Assembly: GCA_003644275.1 (NCBI GenBank)
Contig: QNBY01000011.1
Location: 1 to 13,423 of the forward strand
Origin: Planctomycetota bacterium
Lineage (GTDB): Bacteria > Planctomycetota > B143-G9
DNA: 13,423 nt
Direction of reading: 5' to 3'
The position numbers and the translations under genes were made by a program. Positions 6,577-12,562 of the stretch are shown here, one piece after another. Numbering within the stretch: position 1 is the first letter of the stretch; every line of letters starts with the position of its first letter. The notes below the pieces were generated by a model. That model was not told the origin of the DNA. It was given only the letters and a program-made list of their open reading frames with translations, and searched no databases.

Positions 6577-7173
6577 CTACCACCCCCCGTTGTTGTAGTC
6601 GTCTATGGAGTCCATGCCGGGCGACGAGCTGTCCGTGGTCTTGTTCGGGCCGCACGACCATATCCGGTACGGCTTCGGCCACACGTCCTCCCCTATGGAG
6701 GGATCCCACCCGCTCGCCTTCGCGGGCAGCAGAAGGCCGTAGGGCGTCCCCCACGGATCGAGAAGCCGGTGGGAGGAATCGAACCTGTCCTCGGGGAAAT
6801 CCAGGTACACCCTCCCCTGCGCGATGAGCTTCTCCTCGTTCGGATCGGTCTTGTCGTTCAGGTTCAGGTCGCACTTCTCCAGGCAGTACCAGATGTACAC
6901 GTTGTGCCGGGAGGGATCGGACGGTATCGGCCGCGTGGGATTCGGCCGGGGGGGATAGTAGCCGAAGTCCCTCTTGAACCCCTCCAGCGCGTTGGCTATT
7001 GCCTGGAAGTCGTTGAACACCTGCGCTTCCTTCGCTTTCTTGCGCGCGTGGCCCACCACCGGCAGCAGGATGGCCATCATCAGCACTATTATGGCTATCA
7101 CCACCATCACTTCAACCAGGGTGAACCCCTGCCCGGACGACGCCGGGGCCTGTCTCGGTGTCTTTCGCCTCAC
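6577..7173 (-). CDS. GspG-like pseudopilin, first gene of the pilin operon
   Basis: 198 residues from GTG 7173, with AGGAG 5 nt upstream. A 16-residue basic leader ends S-S-G-Q-G, then FTLVEVMVVIAIIVLMMAIL with Glu at residue 21. F-G-Y-Y-P (70-74) matches the position of the Y-P-pair common after the long helix in GspG. D-P-W-G is at 139-142, and the C-terminus has S-C-G-P-N (173-177) and D-D-Y-N-N-G-G-W, a slightly altered calcium-site motif. An acidic D-L-N-L-N-D-K-T-D segment (102-110) may bind another cation. Cys 97, 101 and 174 are present; major pseudopilins usually lack cysteines. It opens the minus-strand operon and is preceded by a TATAAT box. Machinery genes (secretin, ATPase, platform) are not adjacent and must lie elsewhere. 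Confidence 0.83.
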   Translation of the reverse strand: MRRKTPRQAPASSGQGFTLVEVMVVIAIIVLMMAILLPVVGHARKKAKEAQVFNDFQAIANALEGFKRDFGYYPPRPNPTRPIPSDPSRHNVYIWYCLEKCDLNLNDKTDPNEEKLIAQGRVYLDFPEDRFDSSHRLLDPWGTPYGLLLPAKASGWDPSIGEDVWPKPYRIWSCGPNKTTDSSSPGMDSIDDYNNGGW

Positions 7174-7200
7174 CTGCGCTCCTTTCGGGGGCCGACGGTT

Positions 7201-7206
7201 ATTATA
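7201..7206 (-). promoter_or_regulatory. -10-like box for the pilin operon
   Basis: TATAAT on the minus strand lies 27 nt upstream of the GTG start at 7173, leaving room for a leader with the AGGAG site. No good -35 box is seen at 16-18 nt. The expected -35 position (about 7224-7229) overlaps the -35 box of the divergent plus-strand promoter, so an activator or mutual interference is possible. Confidence 0.4.
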
Positions 7207-7226
7207 CGCGCGGAAACGAAATCCCC

Positions 7227-7255
7227 TTGCTTTTTTGTGTCTTTGGGTGTATGCT
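7227..7255 (+). promoter_or_regulatory. Promoter-like boxes for the plus-strand genes
   Basis: TTGCTT (7227-7232), a 17-nt spacer and TATGCT (7250-7255) match a sigma-70 promoter reasonably well. A shifted alternative, TGC followed by TATGTT (7255-7260), has an extended -10 form. Transcription would start near 7262, giving a leader of about 87 nt before the ATG at 7349. Confidence 0.45.
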
Positions 7256-7280
7256 ATGTTCCGATAAAGTGCTCACCCAA

Positions 7281-7306
7281 CCCGTGCGCGGCGTCGCGCG
7301 CGCGGG
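7281..7306 (+). promoter_or_regulatory. Strong hairpin in the 5' leader of the 7349 gene
   Basis: CCCGTGCGCG (7281-7290) pairs with CGCGCGCGGG (7297-7306) over ten base pairs, one of them G-U, around a 6-nt loop. No T-run follows, so it is not an intrinsic terminator. It lies between the proposed promoter and the ribosome site, where it could stabilise the mRNA or serve a regulator. Confidence 0.45.
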
Positions 7307-7308
7307 AT

Positions 7309-7318
7309 CGGACGTCCG
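7309..7318. repeat. Perfect 10-bp palindrome CGGACGTCCG
   Basis: This short two-fold symmetric site lies three nt after the leader hairpin and 30 nt before the 7349 start. It could be a half of an operator or chance in GC-rich DNA. No second copy was noticed nearby. Confidence 0.25.
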
Positions 7319-7348
7319 GCTCCGGCAGGCCGAATGAGGAGGCAGGAG

Positions 7349-7810
7349 ATGGAAACGCCCGCGCACGAGAGATTCCAGTGGCTCCGGTTCGTCATCTTCG
7401 GCATGATGGCGAGCCATTTCATGTACGCGGCGGTGGGCCTCGCCGTGGTCACGAGAGGACGTTTCGACTTTTCCGACATGCAGCCCCTCACCGACCTCGG
7501 CCGGAATACCGGCCTTCTCTTCTACCTCCTGGCCGGCTCCGCCTTCGTCATGCTCGTTCTCTCCGGCCTTCTGCCCTCCCTCCTCTCCGGCTCGGGTTCT
7601 TCCCCCGGCGACCCCAGGGTGGTGAAGATAATCCAGCACGCCATGCTGGAAGGCGTCGGCATAATGGGCCTCGTCGCTCTCTTCCTCACCGGCTGGGCGA
7701 CCGCTCTCCTGTTCAATCTCGTGGCCATCGTCTTCCACCTCATCTACTTCCCCTTCTCCATCGGAGACGACGAGTTTTCCGGGACCGGCGAGGGTGAGCG
7801 CGCCGAGTGA
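7349..7810 (+). CDS. Unidentified small membrane protein with four predicted helices
   Basis: 153 residues from ATG 7349, preceded by a perfect AGGAGG (7337-7342) at 6 nt; an in-frame ATG at 7334 would put that site inside the gene and is rejected. Predicted membrane segments are about 12-34, 55-79, 97-114 and 116-136, with a basic loop (87-93) between the two helix pairs and an acidic C-terminal tail of about 15 residues. The third helix carries A-M-L-E-G-V-G-I-M-G-L-V (98-109), a conserved-looking Glu-Gly core inside a hydrophobic helix. This pattern recalls proton-binding helical hairpins such as ATP synthase subunit c, but I do not recognise the family and make no such assignment. It is codirectional with rnf, 96 nt upstream of rnfE, and separated by a promoter-like sequence, so it may be a neighbour rather than an Rnf subunit. 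Confidence 0.75.
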   Translation: METPAHERFQWLRFVIFGMMASHFMYAAVGLAVVTRGRFDFSDMQPLTDLGRNTGLLFYLLAGSAFVMLVLSGLLPSLLSGSGSSPGDPRVVKIIQHAMLEGVGIMGLVALFLTGWATALLFNLVAIVFHLIYFPFSIGDDEFSGTGEGERAE

Positions 7811-7829
7811 AAAAATCCCCGTTTCTGAA

Positions 7830-7856
7830 TTGACCGCCCTCCCAAACCCATATAAT
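7830..7856 (+). promoter_or_regulatory. Promoter-like boxes upstream of rnfE
   Basis: TTGACC (7830-7835) and a perfect TATAAT (7851-7856) are separated by 15 nt, shorter than the optimal 17. The site lies 51 nt upstream of the rnfE ATG in an AT-richer gap, so a dedicated rnf promoter is likely. Readthrough from the gene at 7349 is also possible, as no terminator is seen between them. Confidence 0.55.
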
Positions 7857-7906
7857 CCGATACTTATTTCTCGATAGGTCGTCCCTTCCAGGTGTGAGGT
7901 GAGAGT

Positions 7907-8572
7907 ATGTCGGTCTTCCAGACCTTGAAGAAAGGGGTTTTCGAGAACAACCCCGTCCTCGTCCTCTTGATAGGACTCTGCCCCACTCTCGCGACCACGA
8001 CCTCCGTCAAGAACGCCCTCGGCATGGGCCTCGCGACGTTGTTCGTCCTCACCATGTCCAACGTGGTGATATCCATGTTCTCGCGTTTCTTCCCCAAGAA
8101 GATACGCATCCCCTGCTTCATCGTGGTGATAGCGAGCTTCGTGACCATCGTCAAGATGATCATGGACGCCTACGCCCCGCCGGAGATAAACGACGCGCTG
8201 GGCATCTTCATCCCCCTCATCGTCGTGAACTGCATCATCCTGGGCCGCGCCGAGGCGTTCGCCTCCAAGAACGGCGTGCTCGCCTCCCTCTTCGACGGCC
8301 TGGGCTCGGGCCTCGGCTTCATGCTGGCGCTCGTGGTGCTGGCCTTCTTCCGCGAGCTCCTCGGGGCGGGCGCGATATTCGACATCCCCATCCACACCTC
8401 GCTCAAGCCCATCACCATGTTCATCCTCGCGCCGGGCGCCTTCGTGGCCCTCGGAAGCATCCTCGGATTCGTCGCGTGGCGCAGGCTCAGGCGCGAGGAG
8501 CGCGAGTGTGCGGAAGCCGCCGGAAAATACCGGGCCGAGCTCATCATAACCTCTAAGAACAAGCCGGAATAG
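7907..8572 (+). CDS. rnfE: Rnf complex membrane subunit RnfE
   Basis: 221 residues, the normal family length, with six predicted membrane helices. The diagnostic N-terminus has E-N-N-P-V-L-V-L-L-I-G-L-C-P (13-26), followed by L-A-T-T-T-S-V-K-N-A-L-G-M-G, and a second motif V-V-N-C-I-I-L-G-R-A-E-A-F-A (106-119). Cys 25 and Cys 109 correspond to the ligands that, with the matching pair in RnfA, hold an intramembrane [2Fe-2S] cluster in Rnf and Nqr structures. RnfE is homologous to NqrD. The GAGGTGAG site (7896-7903) precedes ATG 7907. The gene starts the operon here, whereas in many bacteria rnfE is last or internal. A charged cytoplasmic tail ends the protein. Confidence 0.97.
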   Translation: MSVFQTLKKGVFENNPVLVLLIGLCPTLATTTSVKNALGMGLATLFVLTMSNVVISMFSRFFPKKIRIPCFIVVIASFVTIVKMIMDAYAPPEINDALGIFIPLIVVNCIILGRAEAFASKNGVLASLFDGLGSGLGFMLALVVLAFFRELLGAGAIFDIPIHTSLKPITMFILAPGAFVALGSILGFVAWRRLRREERECAEAAGKYRAELIITSKNKPE

Positions 8573-8582
8573 CGGAGGCGAC

Positions 8583-9233
8583 ATGAGCGGTACCGAGGCG
8601 TTCATCATCTTCTTCAACGTCCTGCTGATAAACAACTTCGTCCTGGCGAAGTTCCTCGGCCTGTGCCCCTTCTTCGGGGTGTCGAAGCGAACCGGCGACG
8701 CCCTCTCCATGGGCGCCGCGGTGGTCTTCGTCATGTTCATGGCCTCGCTGGTGACGGCCTTCATCAACTGGTTCTTCCTGCTGGGCCATCCGGGTAACCT
8801 GTTCTACCGCGCCATGGGCGGCGACCCCGCGGCCTACGACATGACCTTCCTCTACACCATCGTTTACATCCTCGTGATCGCGGTGCTCGTCCAGCTCGTC
8901 GAGATGGCGCTCATGAAGCTCTCGCCCCCGATCTACCGGGCGCTGGGAATATACCTGCCGCTCATCACCACCAACTGCGCCATACTGGGCGTCGCGCTCC
9001 TCAACAACGACTTCGCCGTGGAGGCCTCCGGCTTCTGGGTGTACCTCGCCAAGTGCCTCATCCAGGGCCTCGGCGCGGGCATCGGCTTCACCATCGCGAT
9101 GCTGCTGATGAGCGGAATCCGCGAGAGACTCGAATACATCCCCGTCCCCAAGCCTTTCAGGGGCATCCCCATTTCTTTCATCGTGGCGGGAATCATGGCG
9201 CTTGCCTTCATGGGCTTCGCCTCCATGATCTGA
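8583..9233 (+). CDS. rnfA: Rnf complex membrane subunit RnfA
   Basis: 216 residues with six predicted helices. The N-terminal N-N-F-V-L-A-K-F-L-G-L-C-P-F-F-G (17-32) and the L-I-T-T-N-C-A-I-L-G-V-A (128-139) motifs identify RnfA, the homologue of NqrE. Cys 28 and Cys 132 pair with the RnfE cysteines around a [2Fe-2S] centre that carries electrons across the membrane. RnfA and RnfE are inverted-topology paralogs, and the similar LGLCP and T/V-N-C motifs show this here. The start at 8583 follows rnfE by 10 nt with GGAGG as ribosome site. The C-terminus is short, as expected. A loop at 67-85 between helices is slightly enlarged (G-H-P-G-N-L-F-Y-R-A-M-G-G-D), not seen in the shortest family members. 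Confidence 0.97.
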   Translation: MSGTEAFIIFFNVLLINNFVLAKFLGLCPFFGVSKRTGDALSMGAAVVFVMFMASLVTAFINWFFLLGHPGNLFYRAMGGDPAAYDMTFLYTIVYILVIAVLVQLVEMALMKLSPPIYRALGIYLPLITTNCAILGVALLNNDFAVEASGFWVYLAKCLIQGLGAGIGFTIAMLLMSGIRERLEYIPVPKPFRGIPISFIVAGIMALAFMGFASMI

Positions 9234-9246
9234 GGGAGAGGCCGAG

Positions 9247-10095
9247 ATGGAAACGGTTGTCGTCGGTGTAGTGATTCTCGGGTTGCTGGGCCTGCTGTTC
9301 GGCTTCGGCCTCGCCATGGCCGGCAAGGTCTTCGCGGTGGACGTGGATCCCCGCGTCGAAAAACTCCTCGACGTCCTCCCCGGCGCCAACTGCGGCGCCT
9401 GCGGGAACCCGGGCTGCTCGGGCTTCGCCGAGGGGCTCGTGGAAGGGCGTTGCGACCTCAACGACTGCCCCGTCTGCTCCCCCGAGGCGCGTAAGGCCGC
9501 GGCGGAGATACTCGGCGTGGAGGTCGGCGAGACGGAGCGCCGCATCGCCGTCGTCCACTGCCGCAGGGAGACCGTCCCCCCCCGTTTCGAGTACCACGGT
9601 GTGAAGGACTGCGCCGCCGCCCAGATCGTCTACGGCGGCTTCACCACCTGCCGCTACGGCTGCCTCGGCCTCGGCACCTGCGTCGAGGCGTGCCCCTTCG
9701 GAGCCATGTACATGGGCGAGGACGGCCTGCCCCACATAATCGAGGACAAGTGCACCGGCTGCGGCAACTGCGTGAGGGCCTGCCCCCGCGGCGTCATCTC
9801 CCTCGCCCCCGTCTCGCGCGACGTGCACGTCCTCTGCAACTCCAAGCACCCCGGCAAGTACACCCGCGACTGCTGCACCCACGGCTGCATCGGCTGCAAG
9901 CGCTGCGAGAAGACCTGCAAGCACGGAGCCATCACCGTTACCGATTTCCTCGCCACCATAGACTACGACAAGTGCGTCAACTGCGGCGAATGCGTGGAGG
10001 TCTGCCCCACCGGAGCGATCGGCGACGTATCGCTCTTGAGGGACAGGAAGCCGGCGCGCGAACGCTACGCCGCGACGGCGGCGCAGGAGGGTTGA
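9247..10095 (+). CDS. rnfB: Rnf complex ferredoxin-type subunit RnfB, long multi-cluster form
   Basis: 282 residues. One N-terminal membrane helix (5-27) anchors a cytoplasmic iron-sulfur domain. L-P-G-A-N-C-G-A-C-G-N-P-G-C (44-57) with Cys 74 forms the first [4Fe-4S] motif (Cys 49, 52, 57, 74). Four further ferredoxin-like groups follow: Cys 135/139/145/149, Cys 169/172/175/179, Cys 214/217/220/224 and Cys 243/246/249/253. Additional Cys 69, 77, 105, 122, 197, 209 and 210 are present, some of which may swap into clusters. The E. coli protein is about 190 residues with fewer clusters; the long form occurs in anaerobes whose Rnf oxidises reduced ferredoxin. RnfB is the expected docking site for ferredoxin. 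ATG 9247 follows rnfA by 13 nt, preceded by a GAGGGAGAGG stretch. Confidence 0.97.
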   Translation: METVVVGVVILGLLGLLFGFGLAMAGKVFAVDVDPRVEKLLDVLPGANCGACGNPGCSGFAEGLVEGRCDLNDCPVCSPEARKAAAEILGVEVGETERRIAVVHCRRETVPPRFEYHGVKDCAAAQIVYGGFTTCRYGCLGLGTCVEACPFGAMYMGEDGLPHIIEDKCTGCGNCVRACPRGVISLAPVSRDVHVLCNSKHPGKYTRDCCTHGCIGCKRCEKTCKHGAITVTDFLATIDYDKCVNCGECVEVCPTGAIGDVSLLRDRKPARERYAATAAQEG

Positions 10096-10098
10096 GAA

Positions 10099-11409
10099 GT
10101 GGCCAGGACATTCAAGGGCGGCGTTCACCCCCACGACTACAAGGAACTTTCCAAGGACAGGCCCATCGAGGACGCTCCCGCTCCCGACGTCGTCTTCGTC
10201 TCCCTGCGGCAGCACATCGGGGCCCCCTCCAAGCCCGTCGTGAAGCCGGGGGACGAGGTGAAGAAGGGCCAGCTCATCGCCGAGCCCGGCGGCTTCGTCT
10301 CCGCCGCCTGCCACTCCCCCGTCTCCGGCAAGGTGAAGTCCATAAAGCCCCGCCCCCACATGATGGGCACGCCCGTGGACGCCATAGAGATAGAGAACGA
10401 CGGCCGGGAGGAATGGGCCGAGGAATGCAACGTCCCGGCGGACTGGGAGAAGCTCTCCGTGGACGAGCTCAAGAAGAAGATAGCCGCCGCGGGCATCGTC
10501 GGGCTGGGCGGCGCGACCTTCCCCACCCACGTGAAGCTCTCCCCTCCGCCCGACAAGAAGATAGACGCCGCCATACTCAACGGCGTCGAGTGCGAGCCCT
10601 ACCTCACCGCCGACCACCGGCTCATGCTCGAACAGCCCGACCGCGTCCTCGAGGGCTTCAGGATAATCCAGAGGATCCTCGGCGGCGTGAAGGGCTACAT
10701 CGGCATCGAGGCGAACAAGCCGGACGCCTACATGCTGATGAAGGAAAAGGCGATGAAGTATCCCGACATAGAGGTCGTGATGCTTCCGGTGAAGTACCCG
10801 CAGGGGGCGGAGAAGCAGCTCATAAAGGCCATACTGGACCGCGAGGTCCCCAGCGGCGGCCTTCCCATGGACGTGGGTTGCGTGGTCCAGAACGTGGGCA
10901 CCGCCGCCGCCGTGTACGACGCCTGCGCCCGCAACGTCCCCCTCATCGAGAGGATAATGACCGTCACCGGCGACGGCGTGGAGCGGCCCGCCAACTACCG
11001 GATTCGCATAGGCCAGATGCTCACCCCCATACTCGAGCGCAGCGGCCTGAAGGAAGGCGTCCGCAAGCTCATATTCGGCGGCCCCATGATGGGGCTCGCG
11101 CAGGCCGGGCCGGACATCCCGCTCGCCAAGGGCAACTCCGGCGTGGTCGCCATGATGGAGGCCCCCCTCTTCGAGCCGCGCATGTGCATCCGCTGCAGCC
11201 GGTGCGTGGACCACTGCCCCATGGGCCTCGAGCCCTCCGTGCTGAGCCTGCTGTCCGAGGCGCGGAGATACCTCGAGATGGCCGAGCACGACGTGCTCGA
11301 CTGCATAGAATGCGGCGTCTGCACCTATATCTGCCCCGCCCGGCGACCTATAGTGCAGCAGATAAAGATCGGCAAGCAGAAGGTCCTCGAAGCCAGGAAG
11401 AAGAAGTAG
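10099..11409 (+). CDS. rnfC: Rnf complex NADH-binding subunit RnfC
   Basis: 436 residues from GTG 10099, three nt after rnfB, with AGGAGG (10085-10090) inside the end of rnfB. Early F-K-G-G-V-H-P (5-11) is the family hallmark. G-L-G-G-A-T-F-P-T-H-V-K-L (135-147) and N-G-V-E-C-E-P-Y-L-T (161-170) form the FMN and NAD(H) site, homologous to NuoF and NqrF-associated folds. A soluble ligand-binding beta-grasp section follows. Two C-terminal [4Fe-4S] motifs are C-I-R-C-S-R-C-V-D-H-C-P (Cys 363, 366, 369, 373) and Cys 402, 405, 408, 412. RnfC exchanges electrons between NAD+ and the clusters leading to RnfB/RnfD. The length is near the shorter, non-proteobacterial form; the E. coli homologue carries a long Ala/Lys-rich tail that is missing here. 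About 17 of 31 isoleucine codons are ATA by my count. Confidence 0.97.
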   Translation: MARTFKGGVHPHDYKELSKDRPIEDAPAPDVVFVSLRQHIGAPSKPVVKPGDEVKKGQLIAEPGGFVSAACHSPVSGKVKSIKPRPHMMGTPVDAIEIENDGREEWAEECNVPADWEKLSVDELKKKIAAAGIVGLGGATFPTHVKLSPPPDKKIDAAILNGVECEPYLTADHRLMLEQPDRVLEGFRIIQRILGGVKGYIGIEANKPDAYMLMKEKAMKYPDIEVVMLPVKYPQGAEKQLIKAILDREVPSGGLPMDVGCVVQNVGTAAAVYDACARNVPLIERIMTVTGDGVERPANYRIRIGQMLTPILERSGLKEGVRKLIFGGPMMGLAQAGPDIPLAKGNSGVVAMMEAPLFEPRMCIRCSRCVDHCPMGLEPSVLSLLSEARRYLEMAEHDVLDCIECGVCTYICPARRPIVQQIKIGKQKVLEARKKK

Positions 11410-11428
11410 CAGGACGCGGGAGACATCA

Positions 11429-12562
11429 ATGGCGCAACTGATAGTTTCCAATTCGCCTCACCTGCGTACGGAAGAGGACATCCGGTCCATCATGTGGACC
11501 GTGGTGATGATGCTCATTCCGGCGGGACTGATGGGCGCGGTGGTCTTCGGGTGGTACGCCGCGTTCGTCACGGCTCTCTCGGTGGTCACTGCGGCCGCTA
11601 CCGAGTACGTCTGCCAGAAGGTGCGCCGGATACCCGTAACGCTCGGCGACGGCAGCGCGGTCCTCGCCGGACTGCTCTTCGCCTACGTCATGCCCCCCAA
11701 CATGCCCTGGTACGTCGCCGTCATCGGGGCCTCCGCCGCCATCCTCATCGGCAAGCAGATATTCGGCGGCCTCGGCTGCAACATCTGGAATCCCGCCCTC
11801 GTCGGCCGCGCCGTCGTCGGAGCCGCCTACGCCTCCGCCACCTTCCTCTCGAAGTGGCCCATAATCCGCAACGCCGCAGCTTCCTCCGCGGGCGGCGGCT
11901 GGTTCTCCGACAGGCTCGCCGCCATCAAGAGCAGCTTCGCCAACCTCGCCGCCAACATAAACGTGGACGCCGTCACCCAGGCCTCCCCCCTCTACGCCGT
12001 CAAGACCGCCGCCAGGGAGGGCTTCACCGCGCACGGAGTCGAGATAAACGGCAACCTCATCAGCAACCTGCCCCCCGGCACCACCGTCTCCGACATCGTC
12101 CACAAGTGCGACATCTCCTACATGAACCTGTTCACCGGTCATCAGGTGGGCTGCATAGGCGAGACCTCCGCCGGGCTCCTGCTGCTGGGCGGCATCATCC
12201 TCATCTTCCTCAAGATAGTGGACTGGCGCATCCCCTTCGTTTACATCCTAACCGTCGCCGCCCTCAGTTGGGTGCTTCCGCTGGGCGAGTGCGGCTGGTT
12301 CGCGGGCGATCCCCTCTTCAGCGTCCTCAGCGGCGGCCTCATGATAGGTGCCTTCTTCATGGCCACCGACATGGTCACCTCGCCGCTGACCCCGAAGGGC
12401 AAGGTGATATTCGCCCTCGGCTGCGGCATACTCACCGTCATCATCCGATATTACGGGGGCTATCCCGAGGGCGTCTGCTACTCCATTCTCCTCATGAACA
12501 CGGCGGTGCCCCTCATCGACCGTTTCTGCCGCCCGAAGAAGTTCGGGGAGGTGAAGGCGTGA
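11429..12562 (+). CDS. rnfD: Rnf complex membrane subunit RnfD, with Ser at the flavin acceptor position
   Basis: 377 residues with about nine to ten helices, somewhat longer than the usual 310-350. S-P-H-L-R (9-13), L-G-D-G-S-A-V-L-A-G-L-L (72-83), N-I-W-N-P-A-L-V-G-R-A (118-128), G-E-T-S-A-G-L-L-L-L-G-G (244-255) and F-M-A-T-D-M-V-T-S-P-L-T-P-K-G (310-324) are RnfD/NqrB signatures. The protein carries one covalent FMN in characterised complexes, on the Thr of a D-x-x-T/S-G-A-T motif. Here the motif reads D-A-V-T-Q-A-S-P-L (180-188), so Ser 186 occupies the acceptor position. Extra residues lie between N-P-A-L and this motif (about 140-178). ATG 11429 has GGGAG 6 nt upstream. Ion translocation is coupled to electron flow through this subunit; Na+ versus H+ cannot be told here. 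Confidence 0.95.
   Translation: MAQLIVSNSPHLRTEEDIRSIMWTVVMMLIPAGLMGAVVFGWYAAFVTALSVVTAAATEYVCQKVRRIPVTLGDGSAVLAGLLFAYVMPPNMPWYVAVIGASAAILIGKQIFGGLGCNIWNPALVGRAVVGAAYASATFLSKWPIIRNAAASSAGGGWFSDRLAAIKSSFANLAANINVDAVTQASPLYAVKTAAREGFTAHGVEINGNLISNLPPGTTVSDIVHKCDISYMNLFTGHQVGCIGETSAGLLLLGGIILIFLKIVDWRIPFVYILTVAALSWVLPLGECGWFAGDPLFSVLSGGLMIGAFFMATDMVTSPLTPKGKVIFALGCGILTVIIRYYGGYPEGVCYSILLMNTAVPLIDRFCRPKKFGEVKA

Noticed and set aside
468..7173. CRISPR or direct-repeat array suggested by recurring CCAGCGTGAA-type segments on the plus strand
   Set aside because: These recur because each pilin gene encodes the same GFTLVE signal on the minus strand; spacing is that of genes and the repeats diverge at synonymous positions.
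7811..7906. An FMN or other riboswitch upstream of rnf
   Set aside because: The gap is only 96 nt, and less than 50 nt lies after the proposed promoter, too short for an FMN riboswitch, and no conserved riboswitch core is seen.
7202..8767. A 521-codon open frame on the minus strand across the 7349 gene and rnfE
   Set aside because: It is a shadow of well-supported plus-strand genes, with a Glu/Asp/His/Gly-rich composition and no family features.
9690..11441. A 583-codon plus-strand frame overlapping rnfB and rnfC
   Set aside because: The product is Arg/His/Pro/Gly-rich, typical of a frame-shifted reading of high-GC genes, and lies wholly over rnfB and rnfC, which have all conserved motifs.
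9208..11451. A 747-codon open frame on the minus strand across rnfB and rnfC
   Set aside because: It is antisense to two certain genes. Its low-complexity His/Gly/Ala/Asp/Val-rich product is what the reverse complement of GC3-rich coding DNA yields, and it has no recognisable domain.
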